A stretch of 64,000 nt of DNA, taken from contig NZ_FNOZ01000006.1 of assembly GCF_900107175.1 (NCBI RefSeq), forward strand, positions 1 to 64,000, in the 5' to 3' direction. Below the pieces are notes generated by a model. The model saw nothing but the letters and a program-made list of their open reading frames with translations. It was not told where the DNA came from and ran no database searches. Below are positions 61,843 to 64,000 of the stretch, piece by piece. Position 1 is the stretch's first letter. Each line of letters opens with the position of its first letter. The DNA comes from Modestobacter sp. DSM 44400 (lineage in GTDB: Bacteria; Actinomycetota; Actinomycetes; Mycobacteriales; Geodermatophilaceae). A program made the position numbers and the translations under genes.

Positions 61843-62568
61843 GTGGTGGCCAACGGAGGTCGGAGTCCCCGCCGCGCAGCCGCCCTCCCGACGGCGTCCG
61901 GCGAGCTGACCGTGGACGACGTCCTCACCGTGGTGATCGCGGACGGCCACCCGCCCACGCGCGCGGCGCTGCGCGCCACCTTGGAAGCCAGCTCGTGCCA
62001 GGTCGTGGCTGAAGCCGGCGACGCCGCAAGCGCGGTCGCTGCAGTCATCGAGCACCGGCCGGACGTATGCCTCCTCGACGTTCACCTGCCCGGAACGGGG
62101 ATCGCGGCCGCCGCACGGGCCGCCCGGGCGGCCCCCCGCACGGCCGCCGTTCTGATGACGTCGTCACACGACGCACATGATCTTCTGAATGCTCTGCGCG
62201 CGAGCGCCTGGGGATATCTGTTCAAGGACATGGACCCGGATCGGCTCGTACCTGCCCTGCGCGGGGTTCGGGCCGGTGAGATCGTGCTGCCCCGGCGGCT
62301 GGTCATCGACGTGATGGCGGAGGCCGGCGCTGCGCCGCAGAGCCGGCTCAGCGTGCGGTCCTGCTCGGCCCTCGCCCGGCTGACCAATCGGGAGGCGGAG
62401 GTGCTCGAGCTCCTGGGGGACGGGCTGTCCACCGAGCGGATCGCGTCGCGGCTCTTCGTGGCACAGGTCACCATCAGGACTCACGTCCGCGCCATCCTCC
62501 GAAAGCTGCAGGTCGCTGACCGTCAGTCGGCCGTCCGCCTGTCCCGTGGCGAGACGCAGCCGGCCTGA
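61843..62568 (+). CDS. LuxR/NarL-type response regulator
   Basis: A 241-residue product from one of two adjacent GTG codons. The receiver domain has the phospho-acceptor Asp in CLLDVHLPG, LMTSSH at the switch Ser/Thr position and YLFKDMD with the conserved Lys. The C-terminal LuxR helix-turn-helix is LTNREAEVLELLGDGLSTERIASRLFVAQVTIRTHVRAILRKL. Only one Asp of the acidic pocket is obvious near the N-terminus (IADGHPPTRAAL), so metal binding may be weakened. No sensor kinase is adjacent in the window. Confidence 0.87.
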   Translation: MVANGGRSPRRAAALPTASGELTVDDVLTVVIADGHPPTRAALRATLEASSCQVVAEAGDAASAVAAVIEHRPDVCLLDVHLPGTGIAAAARAARAAPRTAAVLMTSSHDAHDLLNALRASAWGYLFKDMDPDRLVPALRGVRAGEIVLPRRLVIDVMAEAGAAPQSRLSVRSCSALARLTNREAEVLELLGDGLSTERIASRLFVAQVTIRTHVRAILRKLQVADRQSAVRLSRGETQPA

Positions 62569-62573
62569 ATCCG

Positions 62574-62591
62574 CGTTGAGCGATCTCAACG
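62574..62591. terminator. Short hairpin after the response regulator
   Basis: CGTTGAG (62574-62580) and CTCAACG (62585-62591) pair around a 4-nt loop six bases after the stop. It is a plausible terminator, though short. The 176 bp to the next start hold no gene and probably contain its promoter. Confidence 0.6.
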
Positions 62592-62767
62592 CACGATGAC
62601 CCGACCATGCATTGTTCGGCGGATTCCGGTCACCTATGTTTCGCCTGCTAGACCGTGACGCACCGATCCGGGGATCTGCATGTGGTCGCTTGGGCCCCGG
62701 GGAGCGAGTAGCGAAACCGACTCGGTGACCTGACTCGACGACGAGCCATCCACTCGGGAGACTTCGC

Positions 62768-64000
62768 ATGCGCACGCCCACTCGCCCCCGCGCCACACTC
62801 CGGCGCCCCCTCCTGCTGTCCGCGGCCTCGGCCGCTATGCTGCTGGCGCTCTCCGTCCCCGCATTCGCCGACCCGGCCTCCGACACCATGGCCCGACAGG
62901 CGACGTGCGCAGCCGCAGGTGGGACCTTCTCCGGCCCCAGCGGGAGCAAGGTCACTCAGGCCCAGTTGGCCAACCAGCGCTGCACCGTCGTGACGACCGT
63001 CGTCGGCGCCCAGGTGCCGACCGGCTCTCCGCAGATCAGCGACGGCGCCACCGCCCCGTCTGGCCCAGCGACCAGCGTCGTCTCCCCGCCAGTTCCCGAC
63101 GGAGCGCCCACGAGCTCCTCCGAGGAGGCCGACAGCGGCCAGCCGGTCAGCATCGTCACCCAGGAGCGCGGCACGCCGCGGGTCACCTCGGTCGAGCGTG
63201 ACAGCGGCGAGGCCACCTCCACCTCCGAGACGCTCGCCGTGGGAGAGCCGAGCGTGGACCGGGAAACCGTGGACAGCGGCGAGGCCACCTCCACCTCGGA
63301 GACGGTCAACAGCGGCATCCCCACCTCCGCGTCCGAGACGCGCGACGTCGGTGACGCCACCAGCACGTCCGAGACGGTGAACAGCGGCCCGCCCACCACG
63401 GAGACATCGATCCAACGCGGCACCCCCACCACGACGAAGACCGCCGGTCCGCCGGCCAACTGCACGCCGGCCGGCAAGAGCAGCAAGGTCGAGAAGTGTG
63501 ACCGCACGGAAACCACGACGACGACGACCCCCACCACGGTCGTGACCACCGTCACCCAGCCCCGCGAGACCGTCACCACGACCACGCAACAGCGTGAGAC
63601 GACGACCACCGTCACCCAGCCCCGCGAGAGCGTCACCACGGCCACGCAGCCCCGCGAGACGGTCGTCACCACGACGCAGCCGCGCCAGACGGTGACCACG
63701 ACGACCCAGCCGCGGGAGACGGTGACCACGACGAGCACCGACGTCACCTCGATCACCACCACGACGCAGCAGCGGGAGATCCTCACCACGACGACTCAGC
63801 GCACGACGGTCCTCACCACGACGACCCAGCCCACCACGTTCGAGCGGACCGTCACCCAGCCGACGACCGTCACCACGACCACCACGACGACGAGGTTCGC
63901 CTTCACCTCGCCCGGCAACGCCCTCGTCGTCGACGGCACGCCGACCGTGCAGGTCACCAGCGCCCCCGGCGAACCGATCATCACCCGTTCGACCCTGTCG
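62768..64000 (+). CDS. Secreted threonine-rich repeat protein (cut by window edge)
   Basis: The frame is open to the last base, with 411 codons visible from ATG 62768 (GGGAG upstream). A signal peptide (LLLSAASAAMLLALSVPAFADP) is followed by a Cys-containing segment (CAAAGGTFSG, ANQRCTVV). Then a Ser/Thr/Glu repeat region at about 110-215 (SGEATSTSETV... units) and a region of TQPRETVTTTT-like units at about 245-370. VQVTSAPGEPIITRST reads on at the window edge. Low-complexity Thr-rich stretches of this kind form surface stalks or glycosylated linkers. The C-terminal anchor, if any, is outside. Confidence 0.85.
   Translation, partial: MRTPTRPRATLRRPLLLSAASAAMLLALSVPAFADPASDTMARQATCAAAGGTFSGPSGSKVTQAQLANQRCTVVTTVVGAQVPTGSPQISDGATAPSGPATSVVSPPVPDGAPTSSSEEADSGQPVSIVTQERGTPRVTSVERDSGEATSTSETLAVGEPSVDRETVDSGEATSTSETVNSGIPTSASETRDVGDATSTSETVNSGPPTTETSIQRGTPTTTKTAGPPANCTPAGKSSKVEKCDRTETTTTTTPTTVVTTVTQPRETVTTTTQQRETTTTVTQPRESVTTATQPRETVVTTTQPRQTVTTTTQPRETVTTTSTDVTSITTTTQQREILTTTTQRTTVLTTTTQPTTFERTVTQPTTVTTTTTTTRFAFTSPGNALVVDGTPTVQVTSAPGEPIITRSTLS

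Noticed and set aside
62592-62767. A c-di-AMP (ydaO-type) riboswitch before the secreted protein
   Set aside because: Cell-wall protein genes in actinobacteria can have one, and short GGGGA and GAAACCG pieces occur here, but the ordered core motifs could not be laid out.

Overview
The window is GC-rich DNA with many GTG starts and tightly packed, often overlapping genes. Its gene set (ADP-glucose glycogen genes, the sigE/rseA/htrA/tatB block, DUF3117, LOG, dapD/dapE, CrtI-like oxidase, OsmC) points to a soil-type actinobacterium. The many short palindromic intergenic repeats and overall gene content fit Geodermatophilaceae (Blastococcus, Geodermatophilus, Modestobacter). That family assignment is inference from memory, not a search result.

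Positions 1 to about 4,290 are one end of an integrated mobile element. It holds the 3' end of an IS5-family transposase, four small unrecognised genes separated by hairpin repeats with TGTCCC/GGGACA arms, and a large serine recombinase. The recombinase gene abuts a tadA/cpaF (pilus secretion ATPase) gene cut off just after its Walker A motif, so the attachment site appears to lie inside that P-loop. The rest of tadA is not in the window and should lie to the left.

From 4.3 to 15 kb are a decayed secreted protein gene with a hexanucleotide repeat, an OsmC protein, a thiamine-diphosphate enzyme, a quinone-reductase-like enzyme, an acyl-CoA dehydrogenase and a malyl-CoA-lyase-like enzyme, a lipoprotein and a DUF4190 protein. 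From 15 to 29 kb comes a core block: DMT exporter, PhzF-like isomerase, MgtE-N/CBS protein, DUF1003, AzlC/AzlD, Mrp, TatB, HtrA, anti-sigma and SigE with a divergent O-methyltransferase, then GlgC/GlgA. From memory, much of this, together with DUF3117, tag, DivIVA-like, LOG, dapE and dapD further right, is the neighbourhood seen in Mycobacterium tuberculosis Rv1201-Rv1232, here broken up by other genes.

From 28.7 to 45 kb is a more variable segment: zinc alcohol dehydrogenase, a three-gene cobalt-type nitrile hydratase with a split beta subunit, DUF350, a spore-photoproduct-lyase-like radical SAM protein, a flavin-dependent oxidoreductase, an App1-like phosphatase, a Tat-lipoprotein polysaccharide deacetylase, an ABC exporter, DUF2252, GNAT, DUF4383, a CrtI-like desaturase, an asparaginase pseudogene and an uncharacterised 487-residue protein. 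From 45 to 62 kb are PepA, DUF3117, Tag, an epimerase, a DMT exporter, a polytopic glycosyltransferase-like protein, a four-gene GT2/DUF2064/molybdopterin-oxidoreductase operon, SRPBCC, DivIVA-like, LOG, DapE, MBL, Nudix, DapD, an alpha/beta hydrolase, a lysozyme-like protein and a LuxR-type regulator. The window ends inside a secreted threonine-rich repeat protein.

The most striking non-coding signal is a family of five roughly 50-nt hairpins at 15.02, 21.81, 26.11, 54.07 and 56.96 kb. They share a loop of the form GAGCNTGCGA and have compensatory changes along the stem. One copy lies in frame inside a 2'-5' RNA ligase-like gene.
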